Assembly: GCF_963675395.1 (NCBI RefSeq)
Contig: NZ_OY776222.1
Location: 682,001 to 746,000 of the forward strand
Source of the DNA: an uncultured Vibrio sp.
Lineage (GTDB): Bacteria > Pseudomonadota > Gammaproteobacteria > Enterobacterales > Vibrionaceae
Length of the DNA stretch: 64,000 bases
Direction of reading: 5' to 3'
Each line of letters starts with the position of its first letter. Position 1 is the first letter of the stretch. Below are positions 53,589-64,000 of this stretch, in pieces. Position numbers and translations under genes: made by a program. The notes under the pieces were generated by a model. The model worked only from the letters and a program-made list of their open reading frames with translations, searched no databases and had not been told where the DNA came from.

Positions 53589-56500
53589 GTTGGCTGACAA
53601 AATGGTTTATTGACAATCCCGTTGGTGCCAACTTATTAATGGCCGCTATTATTATCAGCGGTGTACTGGCTTGTGCTCAGCTACGAATAGAATCCTTTCC
53701 GCAGATAGCACCATCAAGTTTGATTATCAATGTCGCCTACCCAGGGGGCAGCGCAAAACAGATTGATGAAAGTATCACTCAACGTATTGAAGAGTCGATC
53801 AGTGGCATTGGGGGAATCAAGCAGATTACCAGCCAATCTGTCGCTGGTTTAGCGACGGTGCGGGTTCGCAAAACGGCAGACGCCAAACTGGATAAACTGC
53901 TTGATGATGTCAGAAATCAGGTAAATGCGATTGGGGACTTTCCCGCTCAGGCCGAGCGTCCTCAGATTGTTCTTGATGAGTTTACTAATCTGGCTGCATT
54001 TGTGATTGTGTCGTCCCCAAGAGAAGACAGTCAACTGCAGCCTATCGCGCGCCAGATTGAACTGGCCTTAAAAAAACACCCGAAGATCTCAAAGGTATCC
54101 AACTGGGGCAGCCGTAAGCCTTTACTATTGATAGAGCCTGATATCAATAAGCTTCGTAATGTCGGCTTAAGCCTAGAGCAACTCGCATTCAAGATTGAAC
54201 AGTCATCTATGGAGGCAAGAACCGGAGAGCTCAAAAGTGTTAAGGGACGTATGGTTTTGCGCGGTGACGGCTATGCGGATGACTTAAACAAACTCAGCGC
54301 GTTGGAAATTCTATCTACTCCGGCAGGGACGGTTCGACTGGGAGAGTTGGCCACGCTAAGCAGAGACTATCAGGACAGCGAAGCCATTGTGCGCAATAAT
54401 GGCGAAACAGCCATCGCTCTGATGGTGAGTACCAGACAATCTGACAACCTGCTCTGGATTAGCCAAGCAATAAAGGAGACCCTAGCAAAAGAGCGTATGC
54501 GCGTGCCGGATGATGTCTCTCTTTCCATCATGGCTGACATGGCACCGTATATCGAAGACCAGCTTTTCCGCCTTGGTGACAATGCTTGGCAGGGGCTGCT
54601 TATCGTCGTCATCATATTGGGGCTGTTTCTTGAACTTAAGCTCGCTTTTTGGGTTGCAGCAGGGATCCCCATTGCGCTGTGTGGCACGTTGAGTGCGATG
54701 AGTGTAATGAACTACAGTATCAACGATATCACCCTGTTTGGTTTCATTCTGGTACTCGGCATTCTGGTTGATGACGCGGTGGTTGTCGGGGAAGCCATTC
54801 ATTCCAAGCGAAAGGAAACATCAAACCCTAAAGAGGCCGCTTGGAAAGGGGTTCACTCGGTATCTATCGCGACTGTATTCGGCGTTTTGACCACCATCGC
54901 TGCGTTTTCGCCGATGCTTTGGATAAACAATGATTTCGCCAAGATACTTGCTGGCTTTTCTGCCGTCGTTATTTTTGCTCTGTTTTTCTCCCTTATTGAG
55001 AGTAAGTTTATCCTGCCTTCTCATCTTGCCGGGATGAAGACCAGTTGCAATAACACCGGCGTGGTGGCTCGTATCCAGACGATGGCACAGTCGGGCTTAG
55101 AGACGATTAATCAAAAGCTCTACCGACCATTGCTGCAGTACTCTTTGGGCAATAAGTTTGCTGCCTTGTCTGGGTTTTTCGCCTTTATCATCCTTGCTTA
55201 TGGAATGTGGTCAACCGGAGCCATTCGCAGTTCCCTCTTCCCTGAAATACCGGGGCGCTTTGTAACGGCTAAAGTGACATTAGAAGATGGCGCGCCGTTG
55301 CCTTTGCAGGTAAACACATTAGACAAACTGGAGAAGTCCGCTTTGCAGCTAAATCACTCGCTGCAACAGGATTACAATCTCGCCGAGAAACCTTTGACCA
55401 ATTTACTTGCTTGGTCCGATGGTGATGGCGAAATCGAGGTGACGGCTGAAATCAGCAGCGAAGCGCTTTCCGTTCTCCCTGGTAACCAATTAACCAAGGA
55501 CTGGAGAAAACTGACAGGCGCAATTGAAGGGGCTTATTCTGTTCAGTTTACTGCGGCCGATGCTCCTGCCGGGGGGACTATTATCTCTGTTTCTGCTGCT
55601 GACCGCGAGCTGGCCAAACTGGCAGCTAAAGAAGTCGCAGAAAAGCTAAAACATCTTCCTGGTGTGGCTGATGTATTCGATGATGGCAAAGGTGGTCAGG
55701 AACAGATCCGCATTACGCTCAATGCGTACGGTAGACAACTGGGATTAACTCAGGATCAGATAGCACAACTGGCTGGTGATGCATTTGGTCAGCGAGAAAT
55801 TCACCGCTTACTGGTGCAAGGGCAGGAAACGAAGGTGATTGTCCGTTATCCGGTCAGTGAGCGCATGACGCAGGCACAACTCGTCCACTCGCCAATTATG
55901 TTGCCAGATGGGCAAACGGTCTCTCTGGGTGACATCGCCACATTGAAAACGGAACGTGTACCTGAGGTTCTGTATCGCCGTAACCGCGAGCAGGTGATCA
56001 ATGTTTACTGGAACCAGAATCGTTCAGTCCAGTCTCCTGAAACGACCATGACGCTTATGAGTGAAACCTTAGATACTTTGGAAAAACGTTATCCCGGAGT
56101 GACCATTAGAGCGGGTGGTGAGTTCGAAGAGATGGGAGAAGTTCAGCAGGGGTTTAAGTCAGCGATGATTCTCACCATTTTGTTGGTGTACATTCTATTG
56201 GCTATTCCTCTCAAGTCTTACTGGCAGCCGCTGATTATTATGGCGGTAATCCCATTCGGATTTGCAGGCGCTATCTTCGGGCATTACCTGATGTCGATTC
56301 CTATCAGCATTTTATCGATGTTTGGCATGATGGCTATGACGGGTATTGTCGTTAACGACTCGTTGGTTTTGATTACCCGCTTTAACTCTGAGTATCGCAA
56401 AGGAGTGCCCCTCAATCAGGCTTTAATTACGGCCGGAACCACTCGGATGAGAGCGATTTTTCTTACCACGATAACGACGGTTTTCGGCCTTCTTCCATTG

Positions 56501-56701
56501 TTGATCGAAAGCGCAGAACAAGCTCAGTATCTGAAACCTGCCGCTGTTTCTCTGGTATTTGGTGAGTTGTTTGCCACCATGGTCACCCTGATTCTTATTC
56601 CTGTTCTTTTGGGTATCAGCAATAGACAATCTACAGCGAGTCAACAAGACACCAATAAAAAGCAGGTGTTGTCTGAACTGAAATCAGAGCCAGTCGTGTG
56701 A
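53585..56701 (+). CDS. RND-family efflux pump, inner-membrane transporter
   Basis: 1038 residues with the RND layout: TM1 at 8-30 (FIDNPVGANLLMAAIIISGVL), periplasmic loop 1 to ~325, TMs 2-6, TM7 near 527, loop 2, TMs 8-12. TM4 has LVLGILVDDAVVVGEAI with the proton-relay acids, and the second half has GIVVNDSLVLITRFN. It uses the proton gradient to expel drugs or lipophilic compounds. It resembles the acriflavine-resistance group that works with a single adaptor. Overlaps the adaptor gene by 4 bases. Toxic aromatic or ketone intermediates are possible substrates given its place between lig and pob, but that is speculation. Confidence 0.92.
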   Translation: MSWLTKWFIDNPVGANLLMAAIIISGVLACAQLRIESFPQIAPSSLIINVAYPGGSAKQIDESITQRIEESISGIGGIKQITSQSVAGLATVRVRKTADAKLDKLLDDVRNQVNAIGDFPAQAERPQIVLDEFTNLAAFVIVSSPREDSQLQPIARQIELALKKHPKISKVSNWGSRKPLLLIEPDINKLRNVGLSLEQLAFKIEQSSMEARTGELKSVKGRMVLRGDGYADDLNKLSALEILSTPAGTVRLGELATLSRDYQDSEAIVRNNGETAIALMVSTRQSDNLLWISQAIKETLAKERMRVPDDVSLSIMADMAPYIEDQLFRLGDNAWQGLLIVVIILGLFLELKLAFWVAAGIPIALCGTLSAMSVMNYSINDITLFGFILVLGILVDDAVVVGEAIHSKRKETSNPKEAAWKGVHSVSIATVFGVLTTIAAFSPMLWINNDFAKILAGFSAVVIFALFFSLIESKFILPSHLAGMKTSCNNTGVVARIQTMAQSGLETINQKLYRPLLQYSLGNKFAALSGFFAFIILAYGMWSTGAIRSSLFPEIPGRFVTAKVTLEDGAPLPLQVNTLDKLEKSALQLNHSLQQDYNLAEKPLTNLLAWSDGDGEIEVTAEISSEALSVLPGNQLTKDWRKLTGAIEGAYSVQFTAADAPAGGTIISVSAADRELAKLAAKEVAEKLKHLPGVADVFDDGKGGQEQIRITLNAYGRQLGLTQDQIAQLAGDAFGQREIHRLLVQGQETKVIVRYPVSERMTQAQLVHSPIMLPDGQTVSLGDIATLKTERVPEVLYRRNREQVINVYWNQNRSVQSPETTMTLMSETLDTLEKRYPGVTIRAGGEFEEMGEVQQGFKSAMILTILLVYILLAIPLKSYWQPLIIMAVIPFGFAGAIFGHYLMSIPISILSMFGMMAMTGIVVNDSLVLITRFNSEYRKGVPLNQALITAGTTRMRAIFLTTITTVFGLLPLLIESAEQAQYLKPAAVSLVFGELFATMVTLILIPVLLGISNRQSTASQQDTNKKQVLSELKSEPVV

Positions 56702-56741
56702 TTAACACTTGGCAAGTTGCATTCAACCACTCCAATCGTCA

Positions 56742-56776
56742 TAGTAGAAGTTACCAACATATATTAACTTCTACTA
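56742..56776. promoter_or_regulatory. 11-bp perfect inverted repeat at the start of the AraC gene
   Basis: TAGTAGAAGTT (56742-56752) and AACTTCTACTA (56766-56776) are exact complements around 13 bases. The last base is the A of the ATG at 56776. It could be an operator for autoregulation or an RNA hairpin that hides the start codon; there is no T-run for a terminator. Confidence 0.5.
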
Positions 56777-57675
56777 TGCCTGACTCTACGAATAAACCCT
56801 ATGCACTGGTACCCGAAATAGCGCTGCTTGAACCATTGCCAACTCACCACCGAAAACGGTTCGAGGTGGCATTGTTAATGATGCATAACTCATTGGAAGA
56901 GCGATTATCGTGGGAGCAGATTGCAGAAAAAAGTGCGATTTCTCCATATCATTTTCATCGGCAATTTAGCCGGCTTTTTGAAGAAACGCCGGGACAGTAC
57001 TTGAGCCGGGTTCGGCTGCAATATGCCGTGAATCAGCTCTATGTCGATCACTACCGGAAAATTGCGGATATCGCTTATCAATGTGGTTACTCCTCATCTC
57101 AGGCGATGGCAAAAGTGCTCAAACGAGAACTGGGAGTGACGGCCAAAAGCCTGCGTCATTTAATTGCGACAGGGACCCCGGCAGAGACGTTTCGGTTATT
57201 GGACAAACTATCCCATCCCGGAAAAGAACACTCACTGGAAAAGCAACTGGCGCAGTCTATGCCGACCGAACTCGTCTGGTATCCGGCTCGAGGAATGAAA
57301 GTACGCCAGATACCTGATTTTGACTGGGATGTGGTGTTCGAAACCTATGGGAAAAAGAGTACTCGGATACTGAGTGCAACGCCGGTGTCCGATCTGGAAC
57401 GAAAGTGGAAAGACATGACATATACTGTTGGAGACTGGCAGGTCAGCAACGACCAATACGATTATTTTGTTCCTGAAGGCTACTACCTCTGTTGTGAGGT
57501 ATACCTGGCCACCGATGTGGCTTTCATTGCCGCAATAGACAGTCTTTTTCAGCAAGCGGAGGAGCAGGGCTATCAGGTCGATGACACAGGATATTTAATC
57601 GAAATGGTTCGTGATATCGAACTCACCCTCACTGGTGGTGCAACGTTCGCTTTTCAGATCCCAATTATTGTGTGA
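56776..57675 (+). CDS. AraC-family regulator with C-terminal GyrI-like effector domain
   Basis: 299 residues from the ATG at 56776; a GTG at 56698 that overlaps the pump stop is the alternative but adds a stretch without family likeness. The DNA-binding domain comes first (LSWEQIAEKSAISPYHFHRQFSR and IADIAYQCGYSSSQAMAKVLK), an order seen in Rob/SoxS-related proteins fused to an effector domain. The C-terminal ~150 residues (MPTELVWYPARGMKVRQIPD; LCCEVYLATDVAFIAAID; DIELTLTGGATFAFQIPI) look like the GyrI/BmrR ligand-binding fold. Last gene of the efflux operon and likely its drug-responsive regulator. Confidence 0.8.
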   Translation: MPDSTNKPYALVPEIALLEPLPTHHRKRFEVALLMMHNSLEERLSWEQIAEKSAISPYHFHRQFSRLFEETPGQYLSRVRLQYAVNQLYVDHYRKIADIAYQCGYSSSQAMAKVLKRELGVTAKSLRHLIATGTPAETFRLLDKLSHPGKEHSLEKQLAQSMPTELVWYPARGMKVRQIPDFDWDVVFETYGKKSTRILSATPVSDLERKWKDMTYTVGDWQVSNDQYDYFVPEGYYLCCEVYLATDVAFIAAIDSLFQQAEEQGYQVDDTGYLIEMVRDIELTLTGGATFAFQIPIIV

Positions 57676-57881
57676 TTTGATCTCGTAACTCGTCACAATA
57701 AAACTCGGTAAACTCACTCTGAGATGAGTCTTGGCTGAATCAAAGATGGATAGCAATGAGTTACAGCAAACTGTCAGACCTGATCACACTTTGAGTTAAA
57801 TAGTAAAAGATTGCAACGTGACTAGTTCAAGTAAGGATACCTTGGCATCCTTACTTGGCAGGGTTTATTACTTGCTAGAGG

Positions 57882-60141
<2,260 letters not shown>

Positions 60142-60154
60142 CGAATGATTGACA

Positions 60155-61072
60155 TTAAAAAATGTCCAGATCATTACCGAGTACCACTTCTCCGTCGTAG
60201 CTAGCCTGTATTTCTTCCAATACGGATTCGATAGGCGCGCTGTAATGGAGGATGTGGCTAAGCACCAGCAATTTAGGTTTTGCTTCAGAGGCTATCTTTG
60301 CTAGCTCACTGGTTCTGGTGTGGCTTGTTGAGTGGTATTTTTGCCAAAATTCAGAAAGCTTCGACAGCCCTTGTTCGCTGATCACTTCATGCACCAGTAC
60401 ATCAGCCCCTTTCGCGACTTCGATCATCTTGTCAGAGTAGGCCGTATCGCCACTGATGACCACAGTTTTGTCTGGCGTTGTCACTTTGTAGCCAAAGGCT
60501 GGGCGGATATCACCATGAGGCACGGTAAATGCCTCGATTGTGACGCCATCTTGATCGTAAACGGTATTACTTTCGGTGTATTCGGTCACATTCATCTGGT
60601 AGTTAGTTGGGTCTTTTAATGGCTGCTTACCGCTGGTACGTAAGCCAATATCAACCGACAACATGTCATAGTAGCCCGTCACAAATTTTTCTGTGCCAAC
60701 AGGGCCATAGAGTGACACTTTGTCGTCTCGTCGCCACCAATAGGTTGCTGCCAACTCTGAGATATCCAGAATATGGTCACTGTGAAGGTGGGTGATGAAA
60801 ACGTGTTTGATGTTGGTTGGGTATAGGGCTTTGATGCCTTTCTTTTGTGCTGCTTCAATGGCTTTTTGCACCATGCCACCACCCGCATCAAAGATAAATG
60901 CAGTATCGTTATACACAACGGCGGTCGATGGGCCAGAGCGGTTTGAGTCGGGAACAGGGGTGCCCGTTCCTAACAAGATAACATCGGTTTTGGCTGAAGC
61001 ACTGACGGATAACAGCAAACCTAAGGCGCAGGTTAACGCAGGCACACAAATACCTGATCTAAAGATTTTCAT
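60155..61072 (-). CDS. Exported metallo-beta-lactamase-fold hydrolase, RNase Z-like
   Basis: 305 residues. The N-terminal MKIFRSGICVPALTCALGLL segment ending SASA is a signal peptide, so the enzyme is periplasmic. The zinc motif is H-x-H-x-D-H (THLHSDHILD), with further ligands in FTVPHGD, VISGDTAYSD and LSHILHYSAP. The chain begins KTDVILLGTGTPVPDSNRSG, typical of the arylsulfatase/RNase Z-like branch. Periplasmic placement argues against tRNA processing and for hydrolysis of an imported ester, sulfate or lactone. It is co-directional with the TRAP operon upstream, separated by a hairpin. Substrate unknown. Confidence 0.8.
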   Translation of the reverse strand: MKIFRSGICVPALTCALGLLLSVSASAKTDVILLGTGTPVPDSNRSGPSTAVVYNDTAFIFDAGGGMVQKAIEAAQKKGIKALYPTNIKHVFITHLHSDHILDISELAATYWWRRDDKVSLYGPVGTEKFVTGYYDMLSVDIGLRTSGKQPLKDPTNYQMNVTEYTESNTVYDQDGVTIEAFTVPHGDIRPAFGYKVTTPDKTVVISGDTAYSDKMIEVAKGADVLVHEVISEQGLSKLSEFWQKYHSTSHTRTSELAKIASEAKPKLLVLSHILHYSAPIESVLEEIQASYDGEVVLGNDLDIF

Positions 61073-61103
61073 TAGATTCTCCGAGAAGTTGAGTGGGGGA
61101 TGA

Positions 61104-61134
61104 AACCCTCACCACAGTCCGTGTGGCGAGGGTT
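61104..61134 (-). terminator. Hairpin between the TRAP operon and the metallo-hydrolase gene
   Basis: AACCCTCACCAC pairs with GTGGCGAGGGTT with one mismatch around 7 bases. Read on the minus strand it is followed only by a few T, so it may attenuate or stabilise rather than fully terminate. Confidence 0.4.
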
Positions 61135-61144
61135 ATAGGGGTTG

Positions 61145-62431
61145 TTAGAGAAGTCCCAGAGCAAGTGATGGGAAGCCGATGATCAATAGCAGGCGAGTGA
61201 CGTCTGACATGACGAATGGGAACACGCCCTTGTACATATCCTTAATTGACACATCCGGTGCTAGAGACTTGATGACAAATACGTTCATCCCCACAGGTGG
61301 TGTAATCAGACCAAGCTCAACAGTAATAACTGCAACGATACCGAACCAGATTGGGTCAAATCCTGCTGCCTGAATGAGTGGGTAAACCACTGGTACGGTA
61401 AGCAGTAGCATCGCAATACTGTCCATTACACAACCTAATAGGATAAACAGTAACAGTACCGCAAACAGAACCATGTAAGGCGAAAGTTGTAAGCTATCAA
61501 CCACTTCCACCAACGTGTAGGAAATTCGTGAAACTGAAAGGAAGTAGCCAAAAATCTCAGCACCGATGATCATAAAGAAGATCATGGAAGAGATGGCCAG
61601 CGTTTCTTCTACCGCTTCAACAAATTGTTTCCATTTCATTCCTCGGAACAGAGCGATGACTAACGTACCTGCCGCACCAATAGCCGCTGCTTCAGTTGGC
61701 GTAAATAGACCAAAGTAGATGCCTAAAATGATCAACGCGAAGATGCCTGTGAAAGGAACTAAGCCTTTAAGCCCACTGAGCTTCTCTGCAAAGGATGTCT
61801 TTTCACCTGGTGTTGCAAGCTCAGGTTTTAGCCAAACTGTGATAGCAATAGTCGCACAGTATAGGAGCAGGCCAAGTAACCCAGGGATTAGGCCTGCGAT
61901 AAACATGTCACCAACAGATTGCTCAGTGATCAAGGCGTAAAGCAGAAGGGCGATAGACGGTGGGATCATGATACCTAACGTACCACCTGCTGCCAGCGTA
62001 CCGGTTGCCAATGACATCGCGTAGCCATTCTTTTCCATTTCAGGCAATGCAACGCGAGACATACTCGCCGCAGTCGCCAGAGAAGAGCCAGAGATAGCCG
62101 AGAACACACCACAAGAGGTTACTGCTGCCAGTGCCATACCACCACGCCAGCGACCAAACAGTGTTCTCGCGCCATGGAACAGCTCTTGCGACATTTGCGC
62201 TTTAGAGGCAAAAACACCCATGAGGATAAACATAGGAATTGGGCTAAAGCTGTAGTTTGATAGGGTCTCAAATGGGCCGCTATCCAGAATCGCCATTGCA
62301 GAAGGGAAAGCAACAATAGAGCCGAACCCAACAAACCCGGTCACCGCCATGGATAACGCGATAGGGGCTCTGAATGCCATCATCACTAACATTAATGCAA
62401 TACAAATTAGACCAATCGTTGAAGCATCCAT
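61145..62431 (-). CDS. TRAP transporter large permease (DctM)
   Basis: 428 residues. DctM features: MAVTGFVGFGSIVAFPSAMA, FGRWRGGMALAAVTSCGVF, SAISGSSLATAASMSRVALP, GTLAAGGTLGIMIPPSIALL, FGLFTPTEAAAIGAAGTL and ELGLITPPVGMNVFVIKS. Its first base pair coincides with the last of dctQ (1-base overlap). With its partners it imports a carboxylate; being next to pobA/pobR, an aromatic acid such as 4-hydroxybenzoate is a reasonable guess, but not shown. Confidence 0.9.
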   Translation of the reverse strand: MDASTIGLICIALMLVMMAFRAPIALSMAVTGFVGFGSIVAFPSAMAILDSGPFETLSNYSFSPIPMFILMGVFASKAQMSQELFHGARTLFGRWRGGMALAAVTSCGVFSAISGSSLATAASMSRVALPEMEKNGYAMSLATGTLAAGGTLGIMIPPSIALLLYALITEQSVGDMFIAGLIPGLLGLLLYCATIAITVWLKPELATPGEKTSFAEKLSGLKGLVPFTGIFALIILGIYFGLFTPTEAAAIGAAGTLVIALFRGMKWKQFVEAVEETLAISSMIFFMIIGAEIFGYFLSVSRISYTLVEVVDSLQLSPYMVLFAVLLLFILLGCVMDSIAMLLLTVPVVYPLIQAAGFDPIWFGIVAVITVELGLITPPVGMNVFVIKSLAPDVSIKDMYKGVFPFVMSDVTRLLLIIGFPSLALGLL

Positions 62432-63021
62432 TAGACTAACTCCCCTTTGTTTTGTTGTTGCACGTTACTTTTTTTGCCGCTTGACTTTGCTGGCGCATCA
62501 CTGCCATTTTTTGTCGCTGGTGTATGGCAGTGAAAAACGAGTTCTCCGGCAATAATCAATGCTCTAACAGCAAGTAGCGCGGTGGCTACAACGACACCCA
62601 TATAGATATACTGCAGCGGGATCTGTAGATCCTGAGTGGTTTCTCCGGTAAGCGCGGCCGATTCAATCGCGTCAAAAAAGCGTACTGACATACCTGCGCC
62701 AAGTAGTGCAAACCCGAGGTTGTAGAAAGCTTCAAGATATATCTTCAAACGTTGATTCATTTTCTCGGTAAACAGATCAACGATGACCTGAGACTTAGCG
62801 ACCGAATGAGGCAAAGTCAGCAAAATGGCAAATAGCAAACCAAACTTGATCAGTTCGATGCCACCAACAAAAGTCCAGTCGATGCCACCATCAGTAAAAT
62901 TAAAAATCGCTCGAGTGATGACGTCAGCAAGAGTGATGAACATCATCGACACTAAAACAAAACCTGCACCTAAGTGGGCAATGTGTGCCGCGCGATTGAC
63001 TAGGTTGATGAGTGTTTTCAT
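62431..63021 (-). CDS. TRAP transporter small permease (DctQ)
   Basis: 196 residues with four TM helices (IAHLGAGFVLVSMMFITLAD; ELIKFGLLFAILLTLP; AFYNLGFALLGAGMSV; IYMGVVVATALLAVRALI). The C-terminal ~30 residues are a charged tail (PATKNGSDAPAKSSGKKS) longer than usual for DctQ. It lies between the binding protein (23 bases upstream) and DctM. Confidence 0.87.
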   Translation of the reverse strand: MKTLINLVNRAAHIAHLGAGFVLVSMMFITLADVITRAIFNFTDGGIDWTFVGGIELIKFGLLFAILLTLPHSVAKSQVIVDLFTEKMNQRLKIYLEAFYNLGFALLGAGMSVRFFDAIESAALTGETTQDLQIPLQYIYMGVVVATALLAVRALIIAGELVFHCHTPATKNGSDAPAKSSGKKSNVQQQNKGELV

Positions 63022-63044
63022 AATCTCATTCCCTTGTTCTGGCT

Positions 63045-64000
63045 TTAAATACAGTCTTGAGAAAGTTCCATTGCTCGCTTGTATACGTCACGTGCGGCTA
63101 GGCCTTTCGATTCCAATTCAGACAAGTAGTTTTCGATGACTTTATCGAAGATTGGTTGCCAGGTAGTTTGGTTGCTTGACGCTTCAATGCGGTTGATTGT
63201 GTGTCCGGCCGCTTTGGCTTCTTCTAGGCCTTTACTATCTAAATCATCAAATACCTGTGCTGCAATTTTCGACCATGCAGCGCCAGAGTTTTTGTCGATC
63301 ACCGCTTTAAGCTCATCATCAAGAGAGTTGTAGACGTCGCTATTCATTGTCACGATGAAAGCAAGGGAATACAGACCACCTACTTCAGTGTGGTTTTCCG
63401 CTAGCTCGTTGATTCTAAAGCTTTTCACGCCTTCCCAAGGTAGAGCGACACCATCAATCACGCCGCGCTGAAGCGATTGATAAGATTGTGGGGCTGGCAT
63501 ACCGACTGGCAGCGCACCAAGCTCTTCAAGCAAGCCACCAATCACAGCGGTTGGGCGGCGGATGCGTAGGCCTTCCAAATCGCTAGGTTGCTCAATATTC
63601 TTACCTTTTACATGCAGTAGGCCCGCTCCGTGGGTAAACAAGAACAGTGGTTTTGAATCCTTGTATTCATTTGCAAACGCACCTTCTTCGTAAAGCTTCT
63701 GAATCACACAAGAGCCTTGGTTGGCGTTTTGTACCACGCCAGGTAGCTCTACGATTTGAGTCAACGGGAATCGATTTGCTGAGTAACCTTGCACGGTTGC
63801 CGTCATATCTAAAATACGGTGTTTAACTGCATCGTATTGTGCTGGTGGCTTAGCAAGGGTAGAAGACGGGTATAACTCGACGTTAATGCGGCCATTAGAA
63901 TCCGCTTCAACAGTGTCAGCCCACTTTTGATAAATCTCTTTATGAACATCAGACACAGAAGGCCAAAAGTGCCCAAATCGCAATGTAACGTCTGCGGCGA
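63045..64000 (-). CDS. TRAP transporter DctP-type solute-binding protein, cut by the window edge
   Basis: The frame is open to the end of the window; the first visible residues, ADVTLRFGHFWPSV, look like the start of the mature protein just after signal cleavage, so only the signal peptide lies outside. Features: NGRINVELYPSSTLAKPPAQ, the substrate-binding Arg in GLRIRRPTAVIG, GVIDGVALPWEGV. Cysteines in NANQGSCVI and at the C-terminal SQDCI may form a disulfide. It belongs with the two permease genes that follow in the same direction. Confidence 0.88.
   Translation of the reverse strand, partial: AADVTLRFGHFWPSVSDVHKEIYQKWADTVEADSNGRINVELYPSSTLAKPPAQYDAVKHRILDMTATVQGYSANRFPLTQIVELPGVVQNANQGSCVIQKLYEEGAFANEYKDSKPLFLFTHGAGLLHVKGKNIEQPSDLEGLRIRRPTAVIGGLLEELGALPVGMPAPQSYQSLQRGVIDGVALPWEGVKSFRINELAENHTEVGGLYSLAFIVTMNSDVYNSLDDELKAVIDKNSGAAWSKIAAQVFDDLDSKGLEEAKAAGHTINRIEASSNQTTWQPIFDKVIENYLSELESKGLAARDVYKRAMELSQDCI

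Overview
The window looks like a marine gammaproteobacterium of the genus Vibrio or a close relative. The reasons are the overall codon and base use, a Vibrio-type LPP20/MltC envelope cluster, Vibrio-like dispersed intergenic repeats (3185-3346 and 44662-44793), and the strong resemblance of degraded fragments (aromatic aminotransferase, YitT) to Vibrio proteins. These likenesses come from reading the sequence and from memory of the families, not from a database search. The whole stretch reads as an accessory catabolic region: 4 secondary or tripartite solute uptake systems (2 DctPQM TRAPs, 1 TAXI TRAP, 1 tripartite tricarboxylate transporter), 8 LysR/AraC regulators and several complete catabolic modules.

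Left part (1-11.5 kb): an envelope operon (exported proteins, MltC-like lytic transglycosylase, LPP20 lipoprotein); a gene graveyard at 3.2-4.5 kb, where a MITE-like repeat and four unrelated truncated genes are fused end to end; a Baeyer-Villiger monooxygenase plus alpha/beta hydrolase with a divergent AraC regulator; a small heat-shock protein; a DMT exporter with a divergent AraC regulator; and a Fur-box-preceded, N-terminally truncated phosphopantetheinyl transferase.

Middle part (11.5-33.5 kb): an orphan sulfite reductase hemoprotein (cysI); a tctDE-like two-component system whose kinase gene carries a one-base frameshift just before the H-box; a solute-binding protein, a PrpF-type isomerase, TctC, a TctA-TctB fusion and a universal stress protein. 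A repeated inverted motif (TGTCA-N6-TGACA) lies in front of several of these units and also in front of a candidate small RNA at 22869-22957. Then come an amidoligase/glutamine-amidotransferase pair, a DMT transporter with a LysR regulator, and a glutarate module (GlaH/CsiD dioxygenase, L-2-hydroxyglutarate oxidase) divergent from a TAXI TRAP transporter.

Right part (34-64 kb): the most striking feature is a complete protocatechuate 4,5-cleavage pathway. Feeding steps are PobA (4-hydroxybenzoate to protocatechuate, 57.9-59.1 kb, with a divergent AraC/PobR) and QuiC (3-dehydroshikimate to protocatechuate), the latter flanked by AroQ and AroE and preceded by a TRAP transporter and an AEC permease. 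Ring cleavage is by LigAB; LigC, LigI, the PrpF-family tautomerase (LigU/GalD), LigJ and LigK then carry carbon to pyruvate and oxaloacetate. ligC sits in a separate minus-strand unit with a DUF1932 dehydrogenase, an aldo/keto reductase and a LysR regulator with two tandem HTH domains. An RND efflux operon with an ATPase-less six-TM ABC-type protein and an AraC regulator separates the lig and pob modules. The window ends in a second DctPQM TRAP operon, whose binding protein runs off the edge.
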